Below are positions 1-8,373 of a stretch of DNA of 64,000 nucleotides, piece after piece. Each line of letters opens with the position of its first letter. Position 1 is the first letter of the stretch. The position numbers and the translations under genes were made by a program. The notes beneath the pieces are model-generated. The model saw nothing but the letters and a program-made list of their open reading frames with translations, had not been told where the DNA came from and did not search any database. Origin of the DNA: Hyphomonadaceae bacterium UBA7672 (lineage in GTDB: Bacteria > Pseudomonadota > Alphaproteobacteria > Caulobacterales > Hyphomonadaceae); contig DLHI01000021.1 in assembly GCA_002483135.1 (NCBI GenBank), positions 242 to 64,241 on the forward strand, in the 5' to 3' direction.

Positions 1-47
1 GCCTGCCGCCAGCGTTCGTTCTGAGCCAGAATCAAACTCTCAGGTTG
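1..47 (-). rRNA. rrs: 16S ribosomal RNA, 5' end (partial)
   Basis: Read on the minus strand, this segment matches the universal start of bacterial 16S rRNA, including the 27F-primer region AGTTTGATTCTGGCTCAG and then GAACGCTGGCGGC. Only the first ~47 nt lie in the window and the gene continues past the left edge. The GAACGAACGCTGGCGGCAGG form is the usual alphaproteobacterial one. The exact mature 5' end is approximate. Confidence 0.97.
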
Positions 48-157
48 AGGTTCGATCCCGACGAAACCCATCCGTAATGGATTGGGTCGCTGCAAAGCAT
101 TTGCGTATATTTGACGGGAAACCCGTTCACATAAAACCCAACTCACGTTGGGCCGTA

Positions 158-187
158 TATAAACTGGCTTTCCTTAGATAAACGCAA
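158..187 (-). promoter_or_regulatory. Possible rRNA-proximal promoter
   Basis: On the minus strand TTGCGT is followed after 18 nt by TTTATA, pointing towards the 16S gene. It is a weaker match than the two upstream promoters and lies inside the presumed rRNA leader. A short hairpin (CCCAACTCACGTTGGG, 137-152) lies just downstream. This could be a third promoter or chance AT-rich leader sequence. Confidence 0.3.
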
Positions 188-374
188 ACCGTCGATGTCG
201 ATGGGCTCGAGACAACTCCGAAGAGCTATCCGAAACCCGGCAAGCAACACCGCCGCCCGCGTTTCTCTTCCACTCACAATGTCAAACATCCCGCAGACAA
301 TGGCCTTTCGACCGGCTTATCCGCCGCTTCCAGTTTGGGCCGTTGCCGGCCGCCCCGTCTGCGTGAGGCGCGGG

Positions 375-403
375 GTATAAGCCCCTCGCCGTTTTCCCGT
401 CAA
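375..403 (-). promoter_or_regulatory. rRNA operon promoter (proximal of a tandem pair)
   Basis: On the minus strand a -35 TTGACG (398-403) and a -10 TTATAC (375-380) are separated by exactly 17 nt. An A-rich stretch directly upstream of the -35 (404-425) resembles an UP element, and GC-rich sequence follows the -10, as in stringently controlled rRNA promoters. It points to the 16S gene. Confidence 0.65.
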
Positions 404-531
404 CCGCCTTTTTTGAACTTTTTTCAGCGATCCACAGGACGACTGAAAGGCTCACAAAAAGGGACGACAGAGGCTTGCTCGGGCCCATTGCGGGGCCCGC
501 GACAGACCAGCTGTGGTCGGCGGGAGGGCGG

Positions 532-560
532 TATATACGCCCCTGCCCCCAGCCGTGCAA
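532..560 (-). promoter_or_regulatory. rRNA operon promoter (distal of a tandem pair)
   Basis: On the minus strand a -35 TTGCAC (555-560) and a -10 TATATA (532-537) are separated by 17 nt, with A-rich sequence immediately upstream (563-590). The layout copies the promoter at 375-403 about 157 bp away, including an A-rich block, a G-rich spacer and a GC discriminator. The pair therefore looks like tandem P1/P2 of the rRNA operon. Confidence 0.65.
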
Positions 561-603
561 GCGGGTTTTTGATCTTTTTGCGCGAATTTTCAGTGGGCCC
601 TGA

Positions 604-838
604 ATCGGCTTTCCACGCGACAGAAACATGCCGGAAAAGGCCGTTTCCCAAGGACTTTGAGCAAGGTCTGGCCAATGCGCGGCTTCACCGCTGCTTTGCA
701 AGGCGCTCGCTGTGCCGCCCTGATCAGGCGAGTCGCCGACGGAACGCGCCCTGCCCGGTGGGTCTGCAGCTTGCCTTGCGCTGGCTGGGAGGCAGAGTCC
801 GATTCCACCGTCATGGGCTGGCTCCGGGAACATCCGCA
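604..838. other. Intergenic, no gene seen
   Basis: This stretch lies between the distal rRNA promoter and the start of the secreted protein at 839. Reading frames run through it on both strands, but none has a convincing start, ribosome binding site or protein character. It presumably holds the promoter of the gene at 839 and upstream rRNA control sequence. Confidence 0.5.
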
Positions 839-1279
839 ATGATCAAGCTTTCAGGCGCGCTTTTCGCCCTCTTCGTGCTCGGGGCGCAGCCGGCGCTGGC
901 TCAGGTGAGCCTGGAGGAGGCGCAAGCCTATGTAAAACGGGCCCTGGCGGAGATTCCGAAAGGGGTTCCCGGCTACGACTTCAATGACCGGCCAGCCGGC
1001 TGGAACGAGATGATTCTCAACCACGAAGAGGAAGTCGTCGAGGAAATCCGGCTTTCTCCTTATGGCGGCTACCTGATTGCCGTGGCGTGCGACCAGGACT
1101 GCAACTCAGCCGGTGTCGAGGTTATCGACCATCTGGGCCAGTCGGTCGGCGGCGCGCATGGGTCGACGCGCCTTGGCTTCGCTTTCAACGGTGGCGGGCT
1201 GATGCGGGTGCGAATCTGGCTGCAGAACTGCGCCCAGCCGCAATGCTATCTCGCCTATCAGATTACCCAGCTTGATTAG
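839..1279 (+). CDS. Small secreted hypothetical protein
   Basis: The product is 146 aa. A Sec signal peptide (hydrophobic stretch to about residue 22, ending PALAQ) is followed by a soluble domain with paired cysteines (CDQDC and CAQPQC) that could form disulfides outside the cytoplasm. The reading frame is open far upstream, but the ATG at 839 places the signal sequence at the N-terminus, so it was chosen. The pattern of charged segment, YGGYLIAV strand and C-terminal beta strands (MRVRIWLQ) resembles a small beta-sandwich, but no family is recognised. It converges on the CBS gene downstream. Function unknown. Confidence 0.7.
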   Translation: MIKLSGALFALFVLGAQPALAQVSLEEAQAYVKRALAEIPKGVPGYDFNDRPAGWNEMILNHEEEVVEEIRLSPYGGYLIAVACDQDCNSAGVEVIDHLGQSVGGAHGSTRLGFAFNGGGLMRVRIWLQNCAQPQCYLAYQITQLD

Positions 1280-1293
1280 TGGGCTTTCCCGCC

Positions 1294-1722
1294 TCAGGGC
1301 GCGATATAGGACCGGATCGCGTTCACCTCGGCATCCGCCTCGGCAATGCGCCATTTCACGAGGTCGCCGATCGAGACGACGCCGGTGAGCCGGCCGCTAT
1401 CCACCACGGGAAGGTGGCGAATCCGGCGGTCGGTCATCCTTTCCATCGCTGATTCCACGGTGTCGCGCGGCCTCGCCGTCACGACCTGGCGGGTCATCAC
1501 CTCGCCAACCGTGCATTTGAGGGCCGCCGCGCCGAGGCGTGCGATGTTGCGGACGATGTCGCGCTCGGACAGGACGCCGATCACGGCGCCGGCCTCGTTG
1601 AGGATCACCATCGCCCCAACCCTCCTGTTATCAAGGAGTTCTGCTGCTTCCTTCAACGTCGCCGACTCGGCGACGGAGAAGATCTGGCCACCTTTTTCTT
1701 TCAGGATCTGCTCGAGGATCAT
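1294..1722 (-). CDS. CBS domain-containing protein
   Basis: The product is 142 aa and consists almost entirely of two CBS domains (about residues 15-62 and 75-132), a Bateman module that typically binds adenosyl nucleotides. Hallmarks are VGAMVILNEAGAVIGVLSERDI in the first copy (in part) and RHLPVVDSGRLTGVVSIGD in the second. No catalytic domain is attached, so it is probably a stand-alone nucleotide-sensing regulator. A good ribosome binding site (GGGAGG) precedes the ATG. It is transcribed away from the hfa operon and has no evident operon partner. Confidence 0.9.
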   Translation of the reverse strand: MILEQILKEKGGQIFSVAESATLKEAAELLDNRRVGAMVILNEAGAVIGVLSERDIVRNIARLGAAALKCTVGEVMTRQVVTARPRDTVESAMERMTDRRIRHLPVVDSGRLTGVVSIGDLVKWRIAEADAEVNAIRSYIAP

Positions 1723-2031
1723 GCCTGCCTCCCAGACGGGCTAGTCGTTCAGACCTGAGAGGGTGCGGCAGGCTGCCGCAGGTGGCAAGCTGATAGTGGC
1801 TACTAGACGAAGAAATAATTGGGGCGAGTCCGTGAGGTGATGTTCGCCTCCTGCTTGTGCCAGACAGGGACGCGTCGAGCCAACAGCGCTTGTTTTTCGC
1901 ATGGACAGGCGCGCGCGACGCCCCTTTCCCGCACCGCGCGAGCGCCCGGTCTCAACATTCAACGTACGCATGCAGCTGGCATGTCGGTTGCAAACCCGTG
2001 GTCCAACTCAACCCACGGGATACCTCCTGCG
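1723..2031. promoter_or_regulatory. Divergent intergenic region upstream of hfaA
   Basis: This ~310 bp region separates the CBS gene (minus) from hfaA (plus) and must carry both promoters. I see no CtrA-like TTAA-N7-TTAA box and no stable ORF. Its GC content is slightly lower near 1800-1830. Confidence 0.4.
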
Positions 2032-2502
2032 ATGTCCTTCAAGAGAAAAGGCCCCGGCGTCCTTGTTTCGGCCGCCCTTGGCGCGCTGGCCGGCGTGGCG
2101 CTGGTGGGAGGCGCAATCGCCCTCCTCGCCCTGCCCGCCTACGCTCAGCCGCCCAGCCCGGCCGCCCAGGTCTCCGGCGAGTTCGAACGCCCGTTTGGCT
2201 ATGGCTATGGGGAAGAGCAGTCCAGCTACGACGCCAACACCCGCGATGCGAACGGCAATCGCGTCATCCTCGATGGCCGCATCATGACGGGGATGGATCA
2301 GTCCTCGCTGTCGACCTCTTCCTCGTCCGCCGGTTCATGGTCGCAATCGACCGCCGGCGCAGGCTTCTCGACCGGCACGGCCGTCGGCAACCAGCTCAAC
2401 GTGATCACACAGGGCAGCTGGAACACGGTGATCGTCGACTCGACGCAGATCAACAACGGCAACCAGACGACCGTTCTGAACGGAAAGATCGACCTGCAAT
2501 GA
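2032..2502 (+). CDS. hfaA: Holdfast anchoring protein HfaA
   Basis: The product is 156 aa with an N-terminal signal sequence (long hydrophobic core, cleavage near AYAQPP). The mature part carries the HfaA-type signature: a GYGYGEEQSSYDANTRDANG segment and a C-terminal curlin-like strand GSWNTVIVDSTQINNGNQ leading to a closing NGKIDLQ. In Caulobacter HfaA is an outer-membrane-associated, amyloid-like protein that anchors the polysaccharide holdfast to the cell. The ATG at 2032 was chosen because it directly begins the signal peptide; an in-frame ATG at 1981 is an alternative. Its stop overlaps the start of hfaB (ATGA), so the two are translationally coupled. Confidence 0.85.
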   Translation: MSFKRKGPGVLVSAALGALAGVALVGGAIALLALPAYAQPPSPAAQVSGEFERPFGYGYGEEQSSYDANTRDANGNRVILDGRIMTGMDQSSLSTSSSSAGSWSQSTAGAGFSTGTAVGNQLNVITQGSWNTVIVDSTQINNGNQTTVLNGKIDLQ

Positions 2503-3521
2503 TTACGCGCCTCAAGATCCTCGCCGTTGCCGTCGGCGCACTCGCAACCACCGGCTGTGTTTCGCCATGGGCCAACGAGGCCGGGCTGTATGCGACGCCG
2601 ATCGGCGATGCGCCCGTCACCGCCAACCCGACGCCTTACTCGGCGGCCCTGGTTTGCATGGCCAACTTCGCCACAGCCGCTGGCAAGGCCCGCCCGCGCA
2701 TCGCCGTTGGCCGCGTGCTTGACTACACCGGCAAGGAAGACCTCGAAGGCGGCCGCAAGGTTACGCAGGGCGCCTCCCTCATGGCGATGTCGGCCTTCGC
2801 CAAGGCCGGCGCGATGCTGGTCGAGCGTTTCGACACGTCGGTGTCGGAACTCGAGCTCAAATATTCGAACAACCGCCTGATCGGCGCCGATCCCGGCGCG
2901 GAGATGGGCCCCGCCGCCCCCGAATTCCGCCAGATCATGGCGGGTGAGATCCCGGGCTCCGACTACTACTTCGTCGGCGGCATCACCGAACTCAACTCCA
3001 ACATCCGCTCGGTCGGCGTCGACGCCTTTATCGGCGACCTCGACCCGACGGACGCAAAGGGCCGCGCCGGCTTCAAGGCTTTCGTGATCAATGTCGGCGT
3101 TGACCTGCGCCTGGTTTCGACCAAGACGCTCGAAGTTGTCGATGTGATCTCCTACCAGAAACAGATTATCGGCCGCGAAATTTCCGCCGGGATCTTCGAC
3201 TTCGCCAACGGCAACATCTTCGACGTCGGCGCCGGCGAGCGCGCGATGGAGCCGATCCAGCTGGCCATCCGCTCGACCATTGAGCGCGCCGTCCTGGAGA
3301 TGACCGCCAATCTCTATGGCGTTCCGAACTCCGATCCGTGCGGCGCACTGGCGATGGAAACGCGTGATATGTCGCTGCCGCAGTCGGTGACCGGGACGGC
3401 CATCCGCCTGCCCGATGGCTCGTCGCTGACGTCCGATGGCGATCTGCGCGCCGATCCGAACCGCTGGTCCGACAAGCGTGACGACGGCGTCCAGGCCGCC
3501 CTGCGCGGCCGCCGCGGCTAG
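2499..3521 (+). CDS. hfaB: Holdfast anchor secretion lipoprotein HfaB (CsgG family)
   Basis: The product is 340 aa with a lipoprotein signal ending ATTGC, and is homologous in outline to CsgG, the curli secretion channel. CsgG-like features include an early PRIAVGRVLDYTGK strand, a KVTQGASLMAMSAFAKAGA helix, an amphipathic transmembrane region with FVINVGVDLRLVSTKTLEVV, and a C-terminal helical segment. In Caulobacter HfaB is an outer membrane lipoprotein needed to export and stabilise HfaA and HfaD. The start overlaps the hfaA stop by 4 nt. The last ~50 residues (polar, DDGVQAALRGRRG) are probably periplasmic tail. Confidence 0.9.
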   Translation: MITRLKILAVAVGALATTGCVSPWANEAGLYATPIGDAPVTANPTPYSAALVCMANFATAAGKARPRIAVGRVLDYTGKEDLEGGRKVTQGASLMAMSAFAKAGAMLVERFDTSVSELELKYSNNRLIGADPGAEMGPAAPEFRQIMAGEIPGSDYYFVGGITELNSNIRSVGVDAFIGDLDPTDAKGRAGFKAFVINVGVDLRLVSTKTLEVVDVISYQKQIIGREISAGIFDFANGNIFDVGAGERAMEPIQLAIRSTIERAVLEMTANLYGVPNSDPCGALAMETRDMSLPQSVTGTAIRLPDGSSLTSDGDLRADPNRWSDKRDDGVQAALRGRRG

Positions 3522-3545
3522 ACCGCACAAACGAGGATGACGGCC

Positions 3546-4754
3546 ATGAAGCTTGTGACTCGCCTTGCCGCCGCCGCCGCGACTGCCTGCGTGCTCGCCG
3601 CGCCGGCCGTCGCCCAGACGGCGCTCAACGGACAGCTCAACTGGGGCGATGTTGTCGCCGGAATCACTGTGGTGACCAGCGATGGCGCGCATGACGCGAC
3701 CGCCGCCTCGACCGCCGCCGGCAACTCCGTCTCGGGCGCCAACATGGCGGGCGGGCTCGGCGCTGAATCCCACCAGACCAATTCGGGCGCGACGTCCGCC
3801 TATTCGACGCTGTGGGGCGGCAATGTCCGCGATGGCGTCGTGATCGCGACAGCGCAGTCGAACGCCGGCCAAGCGCAGACCGTGGGCGGCGATCTCAACA
3901 TTGACGCCACGCAGACCGCGAATGGCGGCGATGTGGTGGCCGCCGCCACCGCCGGCATCGCGAATGGCCGGACGCTGTCGGCTGTCGCGAGCGCTGCCTC
4001 GAACAACGCCGCGCTAGCCGCTGATCATGGCGACATGGACATCAGGATGCGGCAGGACGCATCGAACTCGGCCTATGCCGTGACTGACGTTGACGCCTGT
4101 TGCGTCGGCCGCACGGTTGCGGGCGCCTCTTCGGCGATCAACGCTTACGGTTCGACCTCAACGACCTCGACCGTCCATGCGGATTACACGCAGACATCGA
4201 CGGGCGCGCAATCGCAGGCCTGGACCGACGTCTATCAATACCAGGGTTATGACGTGACGGCGGCATCGACCGCCGCCGCCAACTCGGCCACGGTCAACAA
4301 TGAGTGGGGCTATGCCCAGATCCGCGGGCGACAGTCTTCGGCCACCAGCGTTACCGCCGACACGCGCGTGACGCTTGGGTCGTGGGATGGCACGGCCGCC
4401 GTGTCGGCCTACGGCGTTGGCAACGCCACACTGGCGACCAATGTCGGCTCGGACATGGTGCTGGATGTCGCGCAGCTGAACACCGGCGGCGTCGACGCCA
4501 ACGCACAATTCAACGCCGGAAGCGGCAATGGCGGCGATGTGGTTGTCGCCTCCACCGCGATCGGCAATGCGGTGACGGGCTATGTCTGCTCGCAGTGTGG
4601 CGATGCGGCGTTGTCGGCGACGACGACCCAGACCAACGGCGGGAACATCACGGCGACCGGATCAATCAGCGTCAACGGCGCGGGCGCAATCTATGGCTCG
4701 GCCTCAGCCATCGGCAACTCGGCCACCTTCATCACAAGCCAGCGCAACAATTGA
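3546..4754 (+). CDS. hfaD: Holdfast anchor protein HfaD
   Basis: The product is 402 aa with a cleavable signal peptide (ending AVAQT) and a long repetitive region rich in Ala, Thr, Ser, Asn and Gly. A recurring pattern of the type V.AASTAxGNSV appears about eight times (for example GDVVAAATAGIANG, YDVTAASTAAANSA, GDVVVASTAIGNAV), which fits a beta-solenoid or curlin-like surface fibre. A CC and a CSQC motif may form disulfides. The ATG at 3546 has AACGAGGATGA at good spacing; an ATG nine bases upstream overlaps that site. It is the third gene after hfaA-hfaB, as in Caulobacter hfaABD. Assignment rests on context plus composition. Confidence 0.75.
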   Translation: MKLVTRLAAAAATACVLAAPAVAQTALNGQLNWGDVVAGITVVTSDGAHDATAASTAAGNSVSGANMAGGLGAESHQTNSGATSAYSTLWGGNVRDGVVIATAQSNAGQAQTVGGDLNIDATQTANGGDVVAAATAGIANGRTLSAVASAASNNAALAADHGDMDIRMRQDASNSAYAVTDVDACCVGRTVAGASSAINAYGSTSTTSTVHADYTQTSTGAQSQAWTDVYQYQGYDVTAASTAAANSATVNNEWGYAQIRGRQSSATSVTADTRVTLGSWDGTAAVSAYGVGNATLATNVGSDMVLDVAQLNTGGVDANAQFNAGSGNGGDVVVASTAIGNAVTGYVCSQCGDAALSATTTQTNGGNITATGSISVNGAGAIYGSASAIGNSATFITSQRNN

Positions 4755-4843
4755 GGCGCGCATCAAGTTTTCCAGGGTCCACCACCTAACCCCCGGTCGC
4801 CCTGGCCCGTCCTGTAAGAGTTAGGCCCAAGACGGGGGGCAGC

Positions 4844-4863
4844 GTAGAGTAAGTGTAGAGTAA
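4844..4863 (+). repeat. Direct repeat GTAGAGTAA x2
   Basis: GTAGAGTAA occurs at 4844-4852 and again at 4855-4863, directly before a hairpin. The same motif pair recurs at 62131-62151, also just ahead of a terminator-like hairpin. Confidence 0.6.
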
Positions 4864-4865
4864 CG

Positions 4866-4903
4866 AAGCGGCGGCTTTCCTGGACGGAGAGCTGCCGCTT
4901 TTG
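4866..4903 (+). terminator. Probable rho-independent terminator
   Basis: AAGCGGCGGCT (4866-4876) pairs with AGCTGCCGCTT (4890-4900) with one mismatch and is followed by TT. It lies ~110 bp after hfaD and ahead of the gene at 4948, so it probably ends the hfa transcript or a short RNA starting downstream of hfaD. Confidence 0.6.
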
Positions 4904-4947
4904 CATCTGGGCGGAACCATGCGCGCAGGCCCGCCGTTCATGCAGGC

Positions 4948-5442
4948 ATGATCCGCCTTGCAGCCGCCCTCGTCTGTATCGCCATGCCTGCAGCCTGTGA
5001 CGAGCCGCAGCAGCCGCCCGTCATTCCGCCCGTGCCCAATCCCGAACCGCAGCCCGCACCGGTCCCGATGCCGTCGCCTGTGCCGACCGGCGGCTATGCC
5101 GCCGTGCCCGCGCCGGGAGAAGTGCTGCCGCCATCGCAGACGACGCCGGGGCCGGTCCCGCTGGAATACCGTCATGTCTGGGCGATGGACGCGAAGGACT
5201 GCACGGCCGATCCGGGGCTCACGCGCATCGCCATCGCGCCCGGCGCCATACGTTTCTATGAGGGCCGATCTGTCGTGACCCGGTCGGATGTTGCAACCGA
5301 CGGAGCACTGACGCTCGAGGTTGAGCACGCGTCCGAAGGCACGACGACCAAGGAGACGCATGTGCTACGCCTGCAGGAGGGCGAGCGCACGCTGGGCTAT
5401 CAGCGGCGCGGCGAGACGTTCACTTACGTGCGCTGTGACTAA
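4948..5442 (+). CDS. Proline-rich putative lipoprotein
   Basis: The product is 164 aa. A short hydrophobic leader ends in a lipobox-like AMPAAC (Cys17). Residues ~18-70 are strongly proline-rich (PVIPPVPNPEPQPAPVPMP), a likely extended spacer lifting the C-terminal domain off the membrane. The C-terminal ~95 residues form a compact domain with two cysteines (DCTAD and a terminal YVRCD) and alternating beta strands (IRFYEGRS, LTLEVEHA, ETHVLRLQ, GETFTYV). No family recognised. It converges with the reductase gene downstream. Confidence 0.7.
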   Translation: MIRLAAALVCIAMPAACDEPQQPPVIPPVPNPEPQPAPVPMPSPVPTGGYAAVPAPGEVLPPSQTTPGPVPLEYRHVWAMDAKDCTADPGLTRIAIAPGAIRFYEGRSVVTRSDVATDGALTLEVEHASEGTTTKETHVLRLQEGERTLGYQRRGETFTYVRCD

Positions 5443-5459
5443 CGCGGCGCGCCGATGAC

Positions 5460-6686
5460 TCAGTTCTCGAGCGTAAAGCGCATGAGCGCGTTGGCTTCCA
5501 GGCGCGCGATCAGCTTTGCACCGAGCGCTGCGCCCGGCGTCCACACGCCACCGCCGGTTTCAGCACGGCTGACGTCGCGCGCGAGGCACAACGCACTCTC
5601 TGAAATCATCTTCGAGGTGGAGCCGTAGCCAGGATCCTTCTGGCCTTTCACGACGGCGCGCATCACGCGACCATCGGCGGCGGCGCCGTGGAAGCCGACT
5701 TCGTAGAAGCCGGTTTCGCGGTCTTCCTTCGATGGTCCCTGGCCGGGCTTTGGCAATGCGAACTGGCGGAGCAGCGCGCGTGTGGGCGCAAAGCCGAGCA
5801 GTGCATTCTGGATCGCGCCTTGACGTTTCGCGGCCTTCGCACGCTTCTCGCCGCCGGCGCCATCGCCGGTGAGCATCATCTCGTCATAGACGAAGTCTGC
5901 GCCCCACTTCTTGCCCAACAGGAAGTTGGTGCGATGGACATTCTTGGTGTTGATCGACGCCATGATGAAGGGCGCGGCCCATTGGCCGGCGGCATCATCG
6001 CGCTCGACCACTTCGCCCGAGGGCTGGGCCGGGCCGGTAAAGCCGGGCGTCAGCGCGAAGGGATTGGCGAGGGTCATGAGGATCGAGGGATCCTTCTTCG
6101 CGGACTCCAGCGTCGCCATCAGGCTGGCGATGGTGCCGCCGGAGAAGCCGCCCTTCATCTTGCGCACGCGGCCACGCACACGCTGCAGCGGCGCGCCTAG
6201 ACGGCTGATCGCTTCGTTCTGGAGGAAAGTGACGCCGAGATCGAAGGGGATGGAATCGAAGCCGCAGGAGAACACGATGCGCGCGCCCGACGCCTTCGCC
6301 TGCGCATCGTACTTGGCGATCATCGCGGCCATCCAGGCGGGCTCGCCGCAGAGGTCGACATAGTCGGTGCCCGCCTTCACGCAGGCGGCCACCATGGGCT
6401 CGCCATAGAGCTGGTAGGGTCCGACCGTGGTGATGACGACTTTCGTGCGCTGCGCCATCGCATCGAGCGAGGCTGGGTTGGAGGCGTCCGCCGTGATCAG
6501 CGGCACGTCCGCCGGGGCTCCGATCTCGGAGCGCACGGCCTCCAGCTTGCTCTTGCTCCGCCCGGCCATCGCCCAGCGCACATCGCGCCCGACGCCATGC
6601 GTGGCCAGCAGATGCTCGGCCACGAGGCGGCCGGTGAAGCCGGTTGCGCCGTAGACGATAACGTCGAACTCGCGTGCGTCGACCAT
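5460..6686 (-). CDS. Saccharopine dehydrogenase-like / trans-acting enoyl reductase family protein
   Basis: The product is 408 aa. It opens with a Rossmann dinucleotide-binding motif (VYGATGFTGRLVAEHL, about residues 11-26), followed by VVITTVGPYQLYGEPMVAAC and GTDYVDLCGEP, which are typical of the saccharopine-dehydrogenase-like NADB family related to mycobacterial trans-acting enoyl reductase. In this family the substrate is rarely lysine; a lipid or polyketide intermediate is as likely. Its start lies 7 nt after the stop of the CocE-type hydrolase, so the two form an operon. The specific reaction is not known. Confidence 0.85.
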   Translation of the reverse strand: MVDAREFDVIVYGATGFTGRLVAEHLLATHGVGRDVRWAMAGRSKSKLEAVRSEIGAPADVPLITADASNPASLDAMAQRTKVVITTVGPYQLYGEPMVAACVKAGTDYVDLCGEPAWMAAMIAKYDAQAKASGARIVFSCGFDSIPFDLGVTFLQNEAISRLGAPLQRVRGRVRKMKGGFSGGTIASLMATLESAKKDPSILMTLANPFALTPGFTGPAQPSGEVVERDDAAGQWAAPFIMASINTKNVHRTNFLLGKKWGADFVYDEMMLTGDGAGGEKRAKAAKRQGAIQNALLGFAPTRALLRQFALPKPGQGPSKEDRETGFYEVGFHGAAADGRVMRAVVKGQKDPGYGSTSKMISESALCLARDVSRAETGGGVWTPGAALGAKLIARLEANALMRFTLEN

Positions 6687-6693
6687 GGCGTTC

Positions 6694-8373
6694 CTATTCG
6701 GGCAGGACGAGGATGGGCAGCTGGATCGCGCTCGGTTTGCTGGCGTCCATGTAGATCGTATTCTTCGCCACGCGCGTCTTCACGCCGGGGCCGGGATTGG
6801 CGCCGGTATTCGGGTTGGCATCGATACGCGGATAGTTGGACGAGGTGACGTGCACAGCGATGCGGTGGCCCTTCTCGAAGGTGATCGCCGTATCCCACAA
6901 GTCGAGAGTCAGCTTCTGCGGAGCGTTCGGCGTCATCATCGCGATCTGGTCGGGCATCCGTCCGTTGCGATAGCGCGTGCGGATCGCGGTATCGAGGATG
7001 ATCGCCTCATAGCCATCGGGATAGACATCGACGAGCTTCACAACGAAGTCGGTGTCGGGGCCGTCGGTTGCAGCCCACAAGTCCATCGTGACGGGGCCTG
7101 CGATGGCGACGTCCTTCTCAAGCGGGGCGGTCTGGAAGCGGAGATAATCCTGCCGTTGGCCGATGGGGCGTTGGTCCATCGGGCCGCGATCGAAGGTGAG
7201 GTTGGCGCCGCCGATGGTCTGCACCGGGTTTTTCGGATCGTACATGTAGACCTTTGGCGCGGCGGTCTCGCGCGGCATGTCGGTCGTCAGCGCGCCATCG
7301 GAGCGGAGGTAATAGTTGGTGGTCGCCGGTGCTGGCGGCCAGTCGCCGAAATGCATCCAGCGGTTCTTCGGCGAGACCGCGCCCTTGCGCGCGCCGGCCA
7401 TCATGTAAGCCTTCACCGGCGGCTCACGCATGACGCCGTTGTCGACGCCCTTGAGCCAGTATTCCCACCAGCGCATCTCGCTGTCGGCGCCGCCCTGTGC
7501 GTTGCCGATGCCGCCACCGGCGGGATATTCCATGTCGCCCGAAAGCGGGCCGTGGCCGAAGGGGCCCATCTCCAGCTTCTGGTTGCCGCGGGCGCCGACA
7601 GGGCCTTCGTGCTGCAGGTACATGAAGTTGCGGACATTGCCTTCGTTGAAGATGTCGAACCAGCCGCCATACTGATAGATGGGGATGTCGATATACTTGC
7701 GCTGTTCGGCGATCTCGGTGCGATCCCAGTAGCTCGACGCCGGATAGTTCGCAGCGGATTGCGCGATCACTTCTTCCGAGATGCCCTGGCCGCGGCTCCA
7801 GTCACCGCTATCCTTCTGCTTGAACGCGCCGCCGATATAGGCGCCGGTGAGGCGCGTCGACGGGGCCACCACCACATACGCAGCCTTCAGGTGCGGCGGG
7901 TTCATCGTGGCGGCCAGCAGCGATGTGTAGCCCATGGCGCTAGCGCCCGTGATGCCGATCGAGCCGTTGCACCAGTCCTGCTTGGCCATCCATTCGATGG
8001 TGTCATAGCCGTCGAAAGCGTCGTTGATGAAGGCCTGATAGAAGCCTTCCGAGCGTCCCTTGCCGCGCACATCCTGGACGAAATAGGCGTAGCCGGCGTC
8101 GGTGTATTTCTTTGCGCTGGCCGGGCTCGCGAACATCGCGTCCTTGCCATAGGGCGTGCGCTGCACGATGCACGGGAACGGCCCCTGGCCTGCGGGCAGA
8201 TAGAGATTGCCGGCGAGTTTCACCTCGTCGCGCATGGGCGTGATGAGCTCGGTTGCGCCGGTGGCAACCTTGGGCTGGGCGCGCGTTACAGGAGGTTGTT
8301 GCTGCGCGACCGCGACGGTCCCCATCGCCAGAACTGATACCGCCGCCAGCGCGGCCGCCATCCACTTGCGCAT
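6694..8373 (-). CDS. CocE/NonD family (peptidase S15-like) hydrolase, secreted
   Basis: The product is 559 aa with a signal peptide (ending AVAQQQ). It has the X-Pro dipeptidyl-peptidase/cocaine esterase architecture: an alpha/beta hydrolase core with nucleophile motif GITGASAMGY, the early MRDEVKLAGNLYLPAG strand and VQDVRGKGRSEG, and a C-terminal jelly-roll (GPVTMDLWAATDGPDTDFVVKL in part, HVTSSNYPRIDANPNTG). Such enzymes hydrolyse esters or amides, including acyl-amino acids. It is transcribed with the reductase downstream. Substrate unknown. Confidence 0.88.
   Translation of the reverse strand: MRKWMAAALAAVSVLAMGTVAVAQQQPPVTRAQPKVATGATELITPMRDEVKLAGNLYLPAGQGPFPCIVQRTPYGKDAMFASPASAKKYTDAGYAYFVQDVRGKGRSEGFYQAFINDAFDGYDTIEWMAKQDWCNGSIGITGASAMGYTSLLAATMNPPHLKAAYVVVAPSTRLTGAYIGGAFKQKDSGDWSRGQGISEEVIAQSAANYPASSYWDRTEIAEQRKYIDIPIYQYGGWFDIFNEGNVRNFMYLQHEGPVGARGNQKLEMGPFGHGPLSGDMEYPAGGGIGNAQGGADSEMRWWEYWLKGVDNGVMREPPVKAYMMAGARKGAVSPKNRWMHFGDWPPAPATTNYYLRSDGALTTDMPRETAAPKVYMYDPKNPVQTIGGANLTFDRGPMDQRPIGQRQDYLRFQTAPLEKDVAIAGPVTMDLWAATDGPDTDFVVKLVDVYPDGYEAIILDTAIRTRYRNGRMPDQIAMMTPNAPQKLTLDLWDTAITFEKGHRIAVHVTSSNYPRIDANPNTGANPGPGVKTRVAKNTIYMDASKPSAIQLPILVLPE

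Noticed and set aside
335..838. N-terminal extension of the secreted protein
   Set aside because: Overlaps rRNA promoters and is low-complexity; the signal peptide starts at 839.
1741..1971. 76-aa minus-strand frame upstream of the CBS gene
   Set aside because: No ribosome binding site or conserved features; occupies the hfaA promoter region.
2298..3872. Long minus-strand frame opposite hfaB/hfaD
   Set aside because: Shadow of GC-rich coding sequence; no ribosome binding site and low-complexity G/A/R content, whereas the plus strand encodes hfaB with a lipobox.
6685..8337. 550-codon plus-strand frame opposite the CocE-type hydrolase
   Set aside because: The minus-strand frame has a signal peptide and hydrolase motifs; the plus-strand frame is rich in Arg/His/Val with no domain.
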